Assembly (NCBI GenBank): GCA_027315245.1
Contig: DAHUYK010000103.1
Location: 1-42,489, forward strand
Direction: 5' to 3'
DNA length: 42,489 bases
Origin: Vulcanimicrobiota bacterium
GTDB taxonomy: Bacteria > Vulcanimicrobiota > Vulcanimicrobiia > Vulcanimicrobiales > Vulcanimicrobiaceae
Shown here: positions 15,669 to 24,968 of the stretch, piece after piece
How positions within the stretch are numbered: position 1 is the stretch's first letter
Layout: each line of letters starts with the position of its first letter
Notes under the pieces: model-generated
Told to the model about the DNA's origin: nothing
Databases searched by the model: none
What the model saw: the letters and a program-made list of their open reading frames with translations, nothing else
Made by a program: the position numbers and the translations under genes

Positions 15669-17252
15669 CTACTGCGCAAGCTCCCGTACGACGTCCCGCG
15701 CGCGCTTGTCGGCGCGAAGGCCGAGAAATGCAGCTTGCCGCACGAGGCCGTCGCGCGTCCATTCCGCGAAGCGCACTTGCGCGACGAGTTCCGGCTCGAC
15801 GTAGTGAGCGCCGCGCAGGACGTTCCCTTGCGCGAACGGCGACGTCTTGCGGGAAAGACGTTTTAACTGCGTCATGAGTTCCCGAAGGAGGCTCTCGTTG
15901 AACCCTGTGCCGACGTTGCCGGCATACGCAAGCTTCTTCCTCTCGTACACGCCGAGCAGCAAGGAGCCAAAGCCGGTACGCGTGCCTTGCGGATCGGTCC
16001 ATCCGCCGACGACGAACTCCTGCTCGAGATGCGCTTTCACCTTGAGCCAGTCGCGAGTGCGCCGCTCCTGATACGCCGAATCACGACGCTTTGCGACGAT
16101 CCCTTCGAGCCCACGTTTGCGAACCTGTTCGAAGAACGCCTTACCCTTGCCCGTAATGTGCTTGGAGTAGAGAACGAGCTGCTCGTCGGTGATGAGCTGT
16201 GCGAGCAGCGTCTTGCGTTCTTCGAGCGGTTCGTGACGGAGGTCGCGGCCGTCGGCATAGATGAGGTCGAACGCGACGTACGTCAACCGCGCACGCGTTT
16301 TTGCTGCCTCCTGCAATCCCTGAAAGCTCGAGCGCCCCTCCTTGTCGATAAAACATATTTCGCCGTCGATGACGATCGGAACGCTCGTAAACGCCTGCGC
16401 GAGCCCTTCCATCTGAGGGAAGCGTTTGAGGAGGTCGAGACCGTTGCGTGACGTGAGCGTCAGCATACCCTTTTCATCGATGCTGCAGAGCGCGCGATAG
16501 CCGTCCCACTTGATTTCGAACAGCCACTCGTCATCGTCGAAAGGCTTGGCGACAAGCGTTGCCAGCATGGTGGACTTCAGCACCGGGATGCGCTCCCGCT
16601 TCGCTGTCGCTCGCGGTGCGGCGGCGCGGCCGGCGCGCGGCTTTGATTGCCATGTTTTCGCCGCCGGATCGCGCCCGACTTCGTCGACGGTCTTGCCGCT
16701 CTTCACCGAGCGCGCGTGGCGCGCGATGTCCCACGCCGCCTTCGCATACTCGTCCTTGTCCTTGAAGAGCAACCACGGTTCGCCGCTCTCTCCCTCGCGC
16801 GGCTTGATGCGCACGAGCGTGAAGAGTCCCTTGAGCTTTTCGCCCTGCATGACGAACTTGAGTTTGCCGCCCGCAATCTCTTTGGCGGCGTCGGTGCCTT
16901 CGGCAAGGGCGTACGTGCCCTCGTCCCACACGATGACGTTGCCGCCGCCGTACTGCCCTTTGGGGATCGTCCCTTCGAACTCTCGGTATGAGAGCGGGTG
17001 ATCCTCGACGTGCATCGCAAGCCGCCGCTCGCCCGGAACGAGCGTGGGGCCCTTGGGAATCGCCCACGATGCGAGCGTACCGCCGGCTTCAAGCCGGAAA
17101 TCCCAGTGGAGGCGCGATGCGTGATGCATCTGCACGACGAAGCGCGCGCGCTGGCTCTTGCGTGCTTGCGAACCCTGCGGCTCCGGCGTCCGTGCAAAGT
17201 CGCGCTTCGCGCGATAGGCCTCCAGCGAGCCAGAGCTGCGTTTTTTCACCAT
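15669..17252 (-). CDS. ligD: LigD 3'-phosphoesterase + ATP-dependent DNA ligase
   Basis: A 527-residue two-domain repair enzyme. Residues about 35-150 are the phosphoesterase domain (MHHASRLHWDFRLE, then EDHPLSYREFEGTIPKGQYG) that trims 3' ends. After a basic linker, about 225-520 form the ligase. Nucleotidyl motif I is EIKWDGYRA with Lys about 248, followed by SRNGLDL, IDGEICFID, FDLIYADGRDL, EGIVAKRRDSAY and DWLKVK, and an OB-fold tail. The domain order is PE-ligase with the polymerase in the next gene. I chose ATG 17252; ATG 17279 would add nine residues. It is first in the NHEJ operon and divergent from the DUF255 gene with under 40 bp between starts. Confidence 0.95.
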   Translation of the reverse strand: MVKKRSSGSLEAYRAKRDFARTPEPQGSQARKSQRARFVVQMHHASRLHWDFRLEAGGTLASWAIPKGPTLVPGERRLAMHVEDHPLSYREFEGTIPKGQYGGGNVIVWDEGTYALAEGTDAAKEIAGGKLKFVMQGEKLKGLFTLVRIKPREGESGEPWLLFKDKDEYAKAAWDIARHARSVKSGKTVDEVGRDPAAKTWQSKPRAGRAAAPRATAKRERIPVLKSTMLATLVAKPFDDDEWLFEIKWDGYRALCSIDEKGMLTLTSRNGLDLLKRFPQMEGLAQAFTSVPIVIDGEICFIDKEGRSSFQGLQEAAKTRARLTYVAFDLIYADGRDLRHEPLEERKTLLAQLITDEQLVLYSKHITGKGKAFFEQVRKRGLEGIVAKRRDSAYQERRTRDWLKVKAHLEQEFVVGGWTDPQGTRTGFGSLLLGVYERKKLAYAGNVGTGFNESLLRELMTQLKRLSRKTSPFAQGNVLRGAHYVEPELVAQVRFAEWTRDGLVRQAAFLGLRADKRARDVVRELAQ

Positions 17253-17288
17253 GCTTTTCTTCCCACGGGTGCGAAGCATTTTCTCGTT

Positions 17289-19106
17289 ATGTCCGAGTTT
17301 CGCTTTTCGCCCCGGCCGAACCGAGCGCAGGAGATTCCATGGGTCGCGTGGAGCCCGGATGCCTTTGAACGCGCGGAACGCGAAGGGAGACCGATACTCC
17401 TCTCGATCTCGGCCGTCTGGTGTCATTGGTGCCATGTGATGGACGAGACGACGTACTCCGACGATGCGGTGATTGCTGCCGTTCGCGAGCACTTCGTTCC
17501 GGTTCGCGTCGACAACGACGAGCGGCCCGACATCAACGCGCGGTACAACATGGGCGGCTGGCCGACGACCGCATTCCTCGCCGCCGATGGAACGACGCTC
17601 ACCGGCGCGACGTACCTGCCTCCCGATCGCATGGAGCACGTGCTGCGCGAGGTCGCGACCTGGTACGCAAAGCATCGCACCGAGATTCCGGCGCTCGCAC
17701 AAGCACGCCCAACTGCAAGCGCCGTCCAGGGACCGGCGGAAGCGGACGATTTCGCCGGCGAGCGCATCGTCACTGCGATTGCCTCGACCTTCGATCAGGA
17801 GTACGGCGGCTTCGGCGATGCGCCGAAGTTTCCACAGCCGGAGCTTCTGGAGACGCTGCTCGCCTATGCGCAAGCGAACGACGACGACCGGCTGCGCCGC
17901 ATGGTCGTGCGAACGCTGCTCGCGATGGCACGGGGCGGCATGTACGATCGCGTCGAGGGTGGATTCTTTCGTTACTCGACGACGCGTGACTGGTCGATCC
18001 CGCATTTCGAAAAGATGGCCGAAGACCACGCAGGGCTGATACGCGCGCTCGCGCTGTTGCTGGAACGCGCGCCCCATGCGGAGCTGCGGGAGACCCTCAC
18101 GTCCGCCGTCGGCTACGTCATGACGGTACTACGCGATGCGCGCACCGGGTTCTTCGGCGGCAGTCAGGACGCCGACGAGGCATACTACGGGCTGCCGCTC
18201 GACGATCGCCGAGCGCGTGAAGCACCGTACGTCGACCGTACGCTCTACACGGATCGCAATGCGGCGCTTGCCGGCGCGCTGGCACTCGCGAGTGCCACGC
18301 TCGACGACGATGCCTGCGCCGACGCCGCACTGCTCGTCCTCGACGGGATGGCAGCGTCGATGCGCGACGTGGACGGCCTCCTCTATCACGTGCGGAGAAC
18401 CGGCCGCGAACCGTCGATTCGCGGGTTGCTCGCAGACCACTGCGCATATCTGCGAGCGTTGCTCGACGCGCACGAAGTCAGCGGCGAGGCCCGGTTTCTC
18501 GAGCGCGCCGAGGCGATCGCATCGCTCGTCATCGAACGCTTCGGCGCCGAGCATGGCGGCTTTTACGACCGCGCCGACGTCGAAGCGCCCCTCGGAAGGC
18601 TGGCGTTGCCCGATCGCCCGATCGTCGAAAACGCACTCTTGGCAGAGTCGTTTCTTCGCCTCGAGGAGCTCCGCGCGCAAAGCGGCGATCGAGCCGTCGC
18701 CGAACGTGCGCTGGCCGTCTACGCGTCGTCGTCGCTCCGCATGGGGTCGTTTGCGGCCGCATACGCCCGGGCGCTCCTGCGCCTGCGCTCTTCCGGCGTC
18801 TGTGTGCGAATCGTCGGCACACCCGCGCAAGGTGCCGAGCTCCGCCGCGTCGCGCGCCGGCTTCCCTCGCCGTTCGTCGCAATACGCACGATCGCGGTGC
18901 AGCGCGCGTACGAGTTGGAACTTCCAGCCGAACCGGCACCCCGCGCGTACGTGTGTAGTGGCCGCGCGTGCGGCGCGCCCGTCGAGAGCGCCGCGGACCT
19001 GCGGGCCTCTTACGATGCGCTAGCGCACGAACGTCTGCCAATACCAACATCCCCAAAGACCGGCGAGCACGCTCCAGGCGATGAGCGCCATCCCCCAGCG
19101 CGGTAA
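17289..19106 (+). CDS. DUF255 thioredoxin-domain protein (YyaL/SPATA20 family)
   Basis: A 605-residue protein. The N-terminal ~170 residues are a thioredoxin-like domain with PWVAWSPDAFERAEREGRPI and the CxxC site AVWCHWCHVMDETTYSD. The rest is an (alpha/alpha)6-barrel-like domain with KFPQPELLETLL, GGMYDRVEGGFFRYS, the family-typical WSIPHFEKMAEDHAGL and GGFYDRADVEAPLG. It matches the conserved YyaL/SPATA20 family, whose biochemical role is not settled. ATG 17289 was chosen because upstream sequence encodes the divergent ligase. The last 87 bp overlap the convergent membrane-protein gene. Confidence 0.92.
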   Translation: MSEFRFSPRPNRAQEIPWVAWSPDAFERAEREGRPILLSISAVWCHWCHVMDETTYSDDAVIAAVREHFVPVRVDNDERPDINARYNMGGWPTTAFLAADGTTLTGATYLPPDRMEHVLREVATWYAKHRTEIPALAQARPTASAVQGPAEADDFAGERIVTAIASTFDQEYGGFGDAPKFPQPELLETLLAYAQANDDDRLRRMVVRTLLAMARGGMYDRVEGGFFRYSTTRDWSIPHFEKMAEDHAGLIRALALLLERAPHAELRETLTSAVGYVMTVLRDARTGFFGGSQDADEAYYGLPLDDRRAREAPYVDRTLYTDRNAALAGALALASATLDDDACADAALLVLDGMAASMRDVDGLLYHVRRTGREPSIRGLLADHCAYLRALLDAHEVSGEARFLERAEAIASLVIERFGAEHGGFYDRADVEAPLGRLALPDRPIVENALLAESFLRLEELRAQSGDRAVAERALAVYASSSLRMGSFAAAYARALLRLRSSGVCVRIVGTPAQGAELRRVARRLPSPFVAIRTIAVQRAYELELPAEPAPRAYVCSGRACGAPVESAADLRASYDALAHERLPIPTSPKTGEHAPGDERHPPAR

Positions 19107-20165
19107 GCGATCGCGCGAGCCAAGCATCATGAGCGCCAGGAGAAACGGCTCGAAGTCGAGCGCGTGACGCATCCCGAACTGCGCGAACCCGTTGACGTAG
19201 TAGAGAGCGTTTGGGCCGGCGACAAGCAATGCCGCAATCCAAAGCGCAACCACGAGACGCGCCGGACGGCGCGCGCGCAACGCGAGAAGAAGTGCGGGGC
19301 TCGTCCAGGTGAGCGCGACGCCGCTCAAGCTCGGCACGATCCACGGATAGCGCGAGACGAAGGCAGGACTCTGAACGAAGAACGACCAGAGTTCGTATGG
19401 GAGATACGCGAGCCGGAACGGTGAGCCGGTCGGGAATCCCGCACTATCCTGGTGATACCACACCGTGTAGCCGATATCGGTCCACGTTCCCCATCGCATC
19501 TCGTTGTAGAGAACCCACAGGGCGCCTACCGGCACGAGGACTGCAAGCATGGCACCGACCGCGCGGCGGCGCCGTTCCGGCGGCGTGTCGCTCAGAACGA
19601 GATAAGCGTACACCGGGATGGCAAGCACGAGCGAAAACCGCGACTCGAAGGCGCACGCGCCCCACAGCATGACGAGCCAGGCACGCCGCCGTCCGTTCAG
19701 TTCGACGAGCGCGAGCAGCGTAAAGCAAACGGCGCAGACGTGAGCGAGAAACCACACGTCTCCGAGCATGCCGCACCAGAGAAGATCCGTGCCGGCGAGA
19801 AGAAACGCGCAGAGCCATGCGTTCGTGCTCCGCGCAATGCCGAGACGTTCGCCGAGCTCCCATGCAGCACCGGCGGCGATCCCCGTGATGATGATGGAGA
19901 GCAGCGTCTGATCGGTGACGTGCGCGACGGCAACGAACGGCAGCATGAGGAGCGCCGGCAGCGGCGCCTCGATGACGTAGTACAGCCCGTCGTACCGCAG
20001 CGCGTCGATGAAGGGGCCGGGCCAGTGAATCCATACGTGCCCTGCGAGAAGCGCCTGCGCGAGCAGCGTGTAGTTGTCGTACGCCGAGACGCGCCCAAGC
20101 GACGCGATCGCCGTGACGAGAAGGGCGGCGCAGCCTGCGAGTACGCAGCGAGGGATGCGCATCAC
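19020..20165 (-). CDS. Polytopic membrane protein, GT39/PMT-like
   Basis: A 381-residue integral membrane protein with about nine to ten helices. An extracytoplasmic loop after helix 1 (GRVSAYDNYTLLAQALLAG) and a second acidic loop (FIDALRYDGLYYVIEAPLPA) resemble the first loops of dolichyl- or polyprenyl-phosphate-mannose glycosyltransferases. The fold similarity is by topology and loop pattern, so the exact family is unsure. Its ATG overlaps the stop of the DUF2723 gene (ATGA), so the two are a unit and may act on the same cell-surface substrate. The 3' end overlaps the convergent DUF255 gene by 87 bp. Confidence 0.65.
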   Translation of the reverse strand: MMRIPRCVLAGCAALLVTAIASLGRVSAYDNYTLLAQALLAGHVWIHWPGPFIDALRYDGLYYVIEAPLPALLMLPFVAVAHVTDQTLLSIIITGIAAGAAWELGERLGIARSTNAWLCAFLLAGTDLLWCGMLGDVWFLAHVCAVCFTLLALVELNGRRRAWLVMLWGACAFESRFSLVLAIPVYAYLVLSDTPPERRRRAVGAMLAVLVPVGALWVLYNEMRWGTWTDIGYTVWYHQDSAGFPTGSPFRLAYLPYELWSFFVQSPAFVSRYPWIVPSLSGVALTWTSPALLLALRARRPARLVVALWIAALLVAGPNALYYVNGFAQFGMRHALDFEPFLLALMMLGSRDRLPRWGMALIAWSVLAGLWGCWYWQTFVR

Positions 20166-21634
20166 GGCACCAGCGCAAAGACAGGCGAGTGCGGAGCGAC
20201 TTCAACGAGACGGTATCCGGCGAGGCCGCCCGCGTTCGACGGCCCGATGACGAACGCCGGCCGGGTACGCGGCCACCGAGGCAAGTACGGCCCCAGATCG
20301 CCCACCCACGCGACGGCAATGGAGCGAGAGCCGAGCGAGTGCTCGACGTACGCGGCGTACGCGAGCGGCGGCGCGTCGAGCCAACTCGCCACGAGGATCG
20401 CATCGTCCGGCGTCTGACGCTGAACCGCCGCGATGACCGCTCGCGCACGTTCGTCGCCCGCTTGCGCAAAGATCCACCGATTCTGCACGACGAGCAGCAA
20501 CGCCAACGCCGCGCAGGCGCTCGCCGCGAGGATCCGCACGCGCGGCACGCTTCGTGCAACGTATGAAAAGGCGTCCCCCGCGAAGACGGCCGCAACGAAG
20601 TATGACTCGATGAAGTAACGTCGCGGATCAGACTCGGCCGGAAAACTCGCACCAAAGATGACGCACGGAAGCGCGAAAAGCACGAGCGCGGCAGCGCGAG
20701 CGCGGTCGCGTTTCCATGCGACGGCGATTCCGAGCAATGCGGCCGCTGCGCCGAAGGGCGTCAACTCCGCGAGCAGCTCCGAGACGTAGAGCGGAAAGCC
20801 GGCGCCGTGCGGATTCCCAGCGGCGATCGACGCCAGTACGGAAGCGATATTGAAGTCGCCTCCGCCGGCGAGTGCAGCGAAGCCGTGCAACGCCGCAGGG
20901 TGATCGTAATCCCAAAACGGCGCGCCGTGCGGCAGGCCTAGCGCGCGCTCGGCCACCAAACCGCGTGCGCTGACCGTGGCGCTGCGCAGCGGCAGATAGA
21001 GATACCAGACCGCGGCGGAGCAAGCGCCGAGTAGCGCTGCACGCGCAACGCCGGCGACCGGGAACGGACCGCGACGCATGACCACTGCAAACGCGATCGC
21101 AGGCACCGCGAGGAGCAGTACGGGGTGCACGGCCAAGCCGATGCCCCATGCAATCGCCGCCGCGTACAGGGCAGCCTGCGTTCCACCGCGGTACCAGCGC
21201 AGCGTGAAGAAGATCGTCGCCGCGAAGGCACATGCCGCAAGCGCATGCACTTCCGCGCGCGTACCGCGAGTCCAGACGATCGCACCGAACGCAAAAAGCC
21301 ATGCAGCAGCGGCTCCCACCCATGCGTTCCCGCCGTCGTCTTCCACCGTGCGAGCCACGAAGTAGGCTGTGGCGGCCATTGCGCACGCGCTCATGATGCT
21401 CATGCGGAACGCGACGCTGCCAATGGCAAAGACGTGCGAGAACACGTAACCCAAGAGCACGTACGCGGGGAAGGCCGTTGGATGCGCGATCCCGAGGATC
21501 CACGGAACCGTGTCCATCTCGCCGGTGTCCCAGAACCAGACGTCGCGCCGGGCGCTCACAACGTAGATGCAGAGCGGGATCGCCCAGGCGGCGATGCGCG
21601 GAACCCATGCGGCGACGGCGCTGCCGCTGCGCAT
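20162..21634 (-). CDS. DUF2723 (TMEM260-like) membrane protein
   Basis: A 490-residue protein with about 11 membrane helices. The first extracytoplasmic loop has FWDTGEMDTVPWILGIAHPT followed by AFPAYVLLGYVFSHV, the hallmark of DUF2723, a GT-C-fold family related to protein O-mannosyltransferases. A C-terminal soluble part (about 420-490) follows the last helix, with AILVASWLDAPPLAYAAYV. It is probably a polyprenyl-phosphate-sugar-dependent glycosyltransferase acting at the outer face of the membrane. It starts immediately after the preceding gene's TAA and overlaps the next gene by 4 bp. Confidence 0.82.
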   Translation of the reverse strand: MRSGSAVAAWVPRIAAWAIPLCIYVVSARRDVWFWDTGEMDTVPWILGIAHPTAFPAYVLLGYVFSHVFAIGSVAFRMSIMSACAMAATAYFVARTVEDDGGNAWVGAAAAWLFAFGAIVWTRGTRAEVHALAACAFAATIFFTLRWYRGGTQAALYAAAIAWGIGLAVHPVLLLAVPAIAFAVVMRRGPFPVAGVARAALLGACSAAVWYLYLPLRSATVSARGLVAERALGLPHGAPFWDYDHPAALHGFAALAGGGDFNIASVLASIAAGNPHGAGFPLYVSELLAELTPFGAAAALLGIAVAWKRDRARAAALVLFALPCVIFGASFPAESDPRRYFIESYFVAAVFAGDAFSYVARSVPRVRILAASACAALALLLVVQNRWIFAQAGDERARAVIAAVQRQTPDDAILVASWLDAPPLAYAAYVEHSLGSRSIAVAWVGDLGPYLPRWPRTRPAFVIGPSNAGGLAGYRLVEVAPHSPVFALVP

Positions 21635-22276
21635 TTACAAAAATGTCGAGCGGGGGAGCGCGGCCGGAAAGCTGTAGTCCGAAAAGACGATGCGTTCGCG
21701 CGCTATCGTGCCATTCACCACCGCGTTCACCGAGGCGACCATCGGGACCCAGTGTCCGTTTACGCCTCCAAACGCAATGCGGCCAGTTCCGCTTCCGAAG
21801 GCACCGGTCGTATGAAAATCGATGAACCGCGGCAAATATGTCTTTCCGTCGAGGGTCAGCCGGTCGACGACGAAGCCGCCGCTCTCGCGCACGAGCGGGT
21901 CTGTCTCGTAGATGTAGTCGAGGTGCTTGCCGTCGCGGCGCGTCTCTAGAAAGAGCATCTGGTACGCATCGGGACGCGGCGCCAGCACGCTGACCGCATA
22001 GGGATTGGGATGCTGCGATATGCGCACGCGCTTATGCGGCACGACGGTTCCGTTGACCGCAATCGTCTCGTCGCGCACGCTGTCGCCGCTTCGATAGACG
22101 CGATGCCGCTGTTCGATATCGGTGGGTCCTGCCTGCGAAACGCTATACGTAAAGATGATGGCCTTCGGCGGCCTTATCGCCGCGAGCGCCATCGCATAGC
22201 GATCGAGAACGACCTGCGAATCGATTGGAGACGGCATGGCGGCAAGCAGAAGCGCGACGGCGACGATGAACCTCAT
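21635..22276 (-). CDS. Secreted protein of unknown function
   Basis: A 213-residue protein with an N-terminal signal peptide (MRFIVAVALLLAAMPSPIDSQ). The mature part is beta-rich: IIFTYSVSQAGPTDIEQRHR, KRVRISQHPNPYAVSVLAPR, YIYETDPLVRESGGFVVDRL and a C-terminal IVFSDYSFPAALPRS. The strand pattern recalls LolA/outer-membrane-lipoprotein-sorting folds, but no motif settles it. It overlaps the alaS stop by 4 bp, and its own stop abuts the start of the DUF2723 gene, so it is part of that operon and acts in the periplasm or at the surface (inference). Confidence 0.7.
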   Translation of the reverse strand: MRFIVAVALLLAAMPSPIDSQVVLDRYAMALAAIRPPKAIIFTYSVSQAGPTDIEQRHRVYRSGDSVRDETIAVNGTVVPHKRVRISQHPNPYAVSVLAPRPDAYQMLFLETRRDGKHLDYIYETDPLVRESGGFVVDRLTLDGKTYLPRFIDFHTTGAFGSGTGRIAFGGVNGHWVPMVASVNAVVNGTIARERIVFSDYSFPAALPRSTFL

Positions 22277-24909
22277 GCGAGCACGGCCTCGCGTATCGCT
22301 TGCACCGCAGCGGAGGCGCCCTGCGCGTCGCGGCCGCCGCCTTGGGCCTGCGCCGCCTGTCCGCCTCCCTTGCCGCCCACGAACGGCGCCGCCAGTTTGA
22401 CGAGATTTCCCGCATGCACGCCCTGGCGCACCTGATCGTCGCTCGCTGACACGAAGAGACTTACCGTTCCGTCGTCGACTCCGGCGAGAGCGATGACGCC
22501 GCTCGGCAACCGCTGGCGTATTGCCTGGCTCAAATGGCGCAGCGCCTCGGGCGTTGCGGCCGGTACGACGGCGCCGACGAACGTTCGCTCGCCGCGGCGC
22601 TCCGCGCGCTGCGCATACGACTGTGCATCGGAGGAAGCAAGGCGCGCGTGCAGTTGCCCCACCGCGTTCTGAAGCTCCCTCACCTCACGCTGCAGCTTTG
22701 CGACGCGCTCTCGTACGTCGTCCGGCGTCGTCGCGAGCGACGCGGCGAGTTCGCCGACGAGTTCTTGCTGATGCTGCACAAACGATTCCGCCGCCTCGGA
22801 AACGCACGATTCGATGCGCCGAATACCGCTGCCGATCGAGAACTCGCTCAGAATGACGAACAGCCCGAGTTCCCCGGTCGAATGTGAGTGCGTTCCACCG
22901 CAGAACTCGATCGACGGGCCCGCCTGGACGACGCGAACGCGCTCACCGTACTTCTCGCCGTGCATCCATACGGCGCCCGTCTTTCGCGCCTCGTCGATGG
23001 GCAGTTCTCTGGTCACGAGTGCCGAATCCTCTCGGATCATCACGTTCACCCTGCGCGCAACGGCGGCTCGTTGCTCGGGCGTGAGCGCGCCGGCGGGCCA
23101 GCGAAAATCGAAGCGCATGCGATCGGTTCCCACCCATGAGCCGGCTTGGGCAACGTCATCCCCCAGTTCGTCCTTGAGCGCGCGCTGCAGCAAGTGCGCC
23201 GAGGTGTGGTGGCGGCGAATCTCGCGGCGCCACCATTCGTGTACGGTGGTTTCGACGCGATCGCCCACGGCAAGCGTTCCGGAGCGCAGCGTTCCATGGT
23301 GCGCGACCGCTTCGCCGAGATACTGCGCATCGTCCACGTCGAAAATAGCATCGCCGCAGCGAATCGTGCCGCGATCGCCGATCTGGCCTCCGCGTTCAGC
23401 GTAGAACGACGTGCGATCGAGCACCACCGCGCCCGCCTCGCCCGCATTGAGCCGAGCGATGGAAGTATCGCCGCGTAGAAGCGCCACGATCTCGCCCGCG
23501 CTGCCAAGCCCCCCGTAGCCGGTGAACGTCGTCACGATCGCGGGAAGGTCGGCAAGCGTCACGACGGCACGCTTGCGTTCCGCGTCGCTCCGCGCGCGCT
23601 CGCGTTGCGCCTGCATCGCCGTTTCGAAGCCGGCCTCGTCGACGCGCAGCCTCCGCTCGGCGGCGATCTCGCGCGTCAACTCCATCGGAAATCCGTAGGT
23701 ATCGTGGAGCTCGAAGACGTCGGCGCCAGAGAGCATCGGCTCCCCGGCACGCAGCGTGCGTTCCATGCGCTCTTCCAGCATCGCAGTGCCCCGTTCGAGC
23801 GTGCGCTCGAACGTCGCTTCTTCTTGCGAAAGCACCCGTTCGATTCGCGCCCGGTGCTCGCGCAGCTCCGCGTATTCGGCTTCGAGCGTGGCGACGACTG
23901 CCGGTACGAGCTTCGTCAAGAAGCCGTGCGGATAGCCCATCATACGCCCGTTTCGCACGGCGCGACGAATGAGGAAGCGCAACACGTAGCCGCGATCGGT
24001 GTTCGATGGAAAGACACCGTCGTTGATGAGAAATGTCACCGCGCGCGCGTGATCCGCAATGATATTTTTTCGAACGATGCTCTCGGTGTCATTCCGAGCG
24101 TCGGCCCGGCGAGGCGAGCTAGCAGGAGCGACACGGGGCATCGCCGCGATGATATCCGTGAACAAGTCCGTTTCGTACATCGACGTCTTGCCGTTGCGAA
24201 TCGCGAGCATGCGCTCGAGTCCGGCCCCCGTGTCGATAGCTTTTCGCGGCAACTCCGAGACGCGGCCGTCGGCACCGCGGTTGAACTGCTGAAAGACGAC
24301 GTTCCAGAACTCGACGAAACGATTGCCCTTGTTGGGCGCGTCGTCGCCCGCTCCCGAGGCATTCTGCGGCCCGCTGTCATAGAAGAGTTCGGTCGACGGC
24401 CCGCACGGTCCGGTCGGCCCCATCGTCCAGAAGTTCTCTTCATCCCAGCGTGAAACGCGCTGCGCATCGACGCCGATCTCGTCGCACCAGATGCGTTCCG
24501 CCTCGTCGTCGCCGGTATGGATCGTGACGTGAATCTTCTCGGGATCGAGGCCGAGCCAGCGCTTCGACGTCGAAAACTCCCAGGCAAACGCGATGGCTTC
24601 AGGCTTATAGTAATCGCCGAAGCTGAAGTTCCCGAGCATCTCGAGAAAGGTGCCGTGGCGACCGGTGCGCCCGACGTTCTCGATATCGCTCTTCGCACCG
24701 GCGACGCGCAGGCAGCGCTGCACCGTGACGGCGCGCGGTGCCGGCGCCGCGCGCTCGCCGAGGAAGACGGGTACGAACTGTTCCATTCCGGCGATCGTGA
24801 ACAGCGTCGTCGACATCGCGTCGGGAATGAGGCTGGCCGAGGGCACGCGCGCGTGCCCCTTGGATACGAAGAAGTCGACGAAGGCCTGCCGCAGCTCCTG
24901 GCTTTTCAT
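22273..24909 (-). CDS. alaS: Alanyl-tRNA synthetase
   Basis: A full-length 878-residue AlaRS that charges tRNA-Ala and edits Ser/Gly mischarging. The catalytic core begins MKSQELRQAFVDFFVSKGHA and contains GRTGRHGTFLEMLGNFSFGD (motif 2 region). The editing-domain zinc site shows HHTSAHLLQRAL and FCGGTHSHSTGELG. A C-terminal coiled coil and DHHA1-type domain follow, with a Gly-rich GGKGGGQAAQAQGGG. A non-canonical stretch of about 16 residues (APASSPRRADARNDTE) just before the conserved IIADHARAVTFLI is encoded by a REP-like palindrome (separate entry). The ATG at 24909 has no clear Shine-Dalgarno sequence. Confidence 0.97.
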   Translation of the reverse strand: MKSQELRQAFVDFFVSKGHARVPSASLIPDAMSTTLFTIAGMEQFVPVFLGERAAPAPRAVTVQRCLRVAGAKSDIENVGRTGRHGTFLEMLGNFSFGDYYKPEAIAFAWEFSTSKRWLGLDPEKIHVTIHTGDDEAERIWCDEIGVDAQRVSRWDEENFWTMGPTGPCGPSTELFYDSGPQNASGAGDDAPNKGNRFVEFWNVVFQQFNRGADGRVSELPRKAIDTGAGLERMLAIRNGKTSMYETDLFTDIIAAMPRVAPASSPRRADARNDTESIVRKNIIADHARAVTFLINDGVFPSNTDRGYVLRFLIRRAVRNGRMMGYPHGFLTKLVPAVVATLEAEYAELREHRARIERVLSQEEATFERTLERGTAMLEERMERTLRAGEPMLSGADVFELHDTYGFPMELTREIAAERRLRVDEAGFETAMQAQRERARSDAERKRAVVTLADLPAIVTTFTGYGGLGSAGEIVALLRGDTSIARLNAGEAGAVVLDRTSFYAERGGQIGDRGTIRCGDAIFDVDDAQYLGEAVAHHGTLRSGTLAVGDRVETTVHEWWRREIRRHHTSAHLLQRALKDELGDDVAQAGSWVGTDRMRFDFRWPAGALTPEQRAAVARRVNVMIREDSALVTRELPIDEARKTGAVWMHGEKYGERVRVVQAGPSIEFCGGTHSHSTGELGLFVILSEFSIGSGIRRIESCVSEAAESFVQHQQELVGELAASLATTPDDVRERVAKLQREVRELQNAVGQLHARLASSDAQSYAQRAERRGERTFVGAVVPAATPEALRHLSQAIRQRLPSGVIALAGVDDGTVSLFVSASDDQVRQGVHAGNLVKLAAPFVGGKGGGQAAQAQGGGRDAQGASAAVQAIREAVLA
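24086..24134. repeat. REP-like palindromic element inside alaS
   Basis: The 49-bp segment is bounded by GTGTC (24086-24090) and GACAC (24130-24134), and its left end reads GTGTCATTCCGAGCG. This resembles the start of dispersed REP-type elements seen between genes in many GC-rich bacteria. It is in frame within alaS and accounts for an unusual Arg/Ala/Ser-rich loop. Whether it is a true dispersed repeat needs a genome-wide count. Confidence 0.4.
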
Positions 24910-24968
24910 GGGTTTGAGAGCGAACGTTAGAGCCCTCTTGCGGCGCGACCTTCGCCAGCGTGGTTCTT

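Noticed and set aside
14707-15804. Plus-strand frame of 365 codons opposite the LigD polymerase gene
   Set aside because: Arg-rich, motif-free antisense shadow of a clear polymerase gene.
15667-16002. N-terminal extension of the LigD polymerase
   Set aside because: Lies inside the ligase gene, is Arg/Cys-rich, and homology begins at MAEKRT (15666).
17253-18077. N-terminal extension of the LigD PE-ligase protein
   Set aside because: Runs antisense through the DUF255 thioredoxin gene and has no PE-like content.
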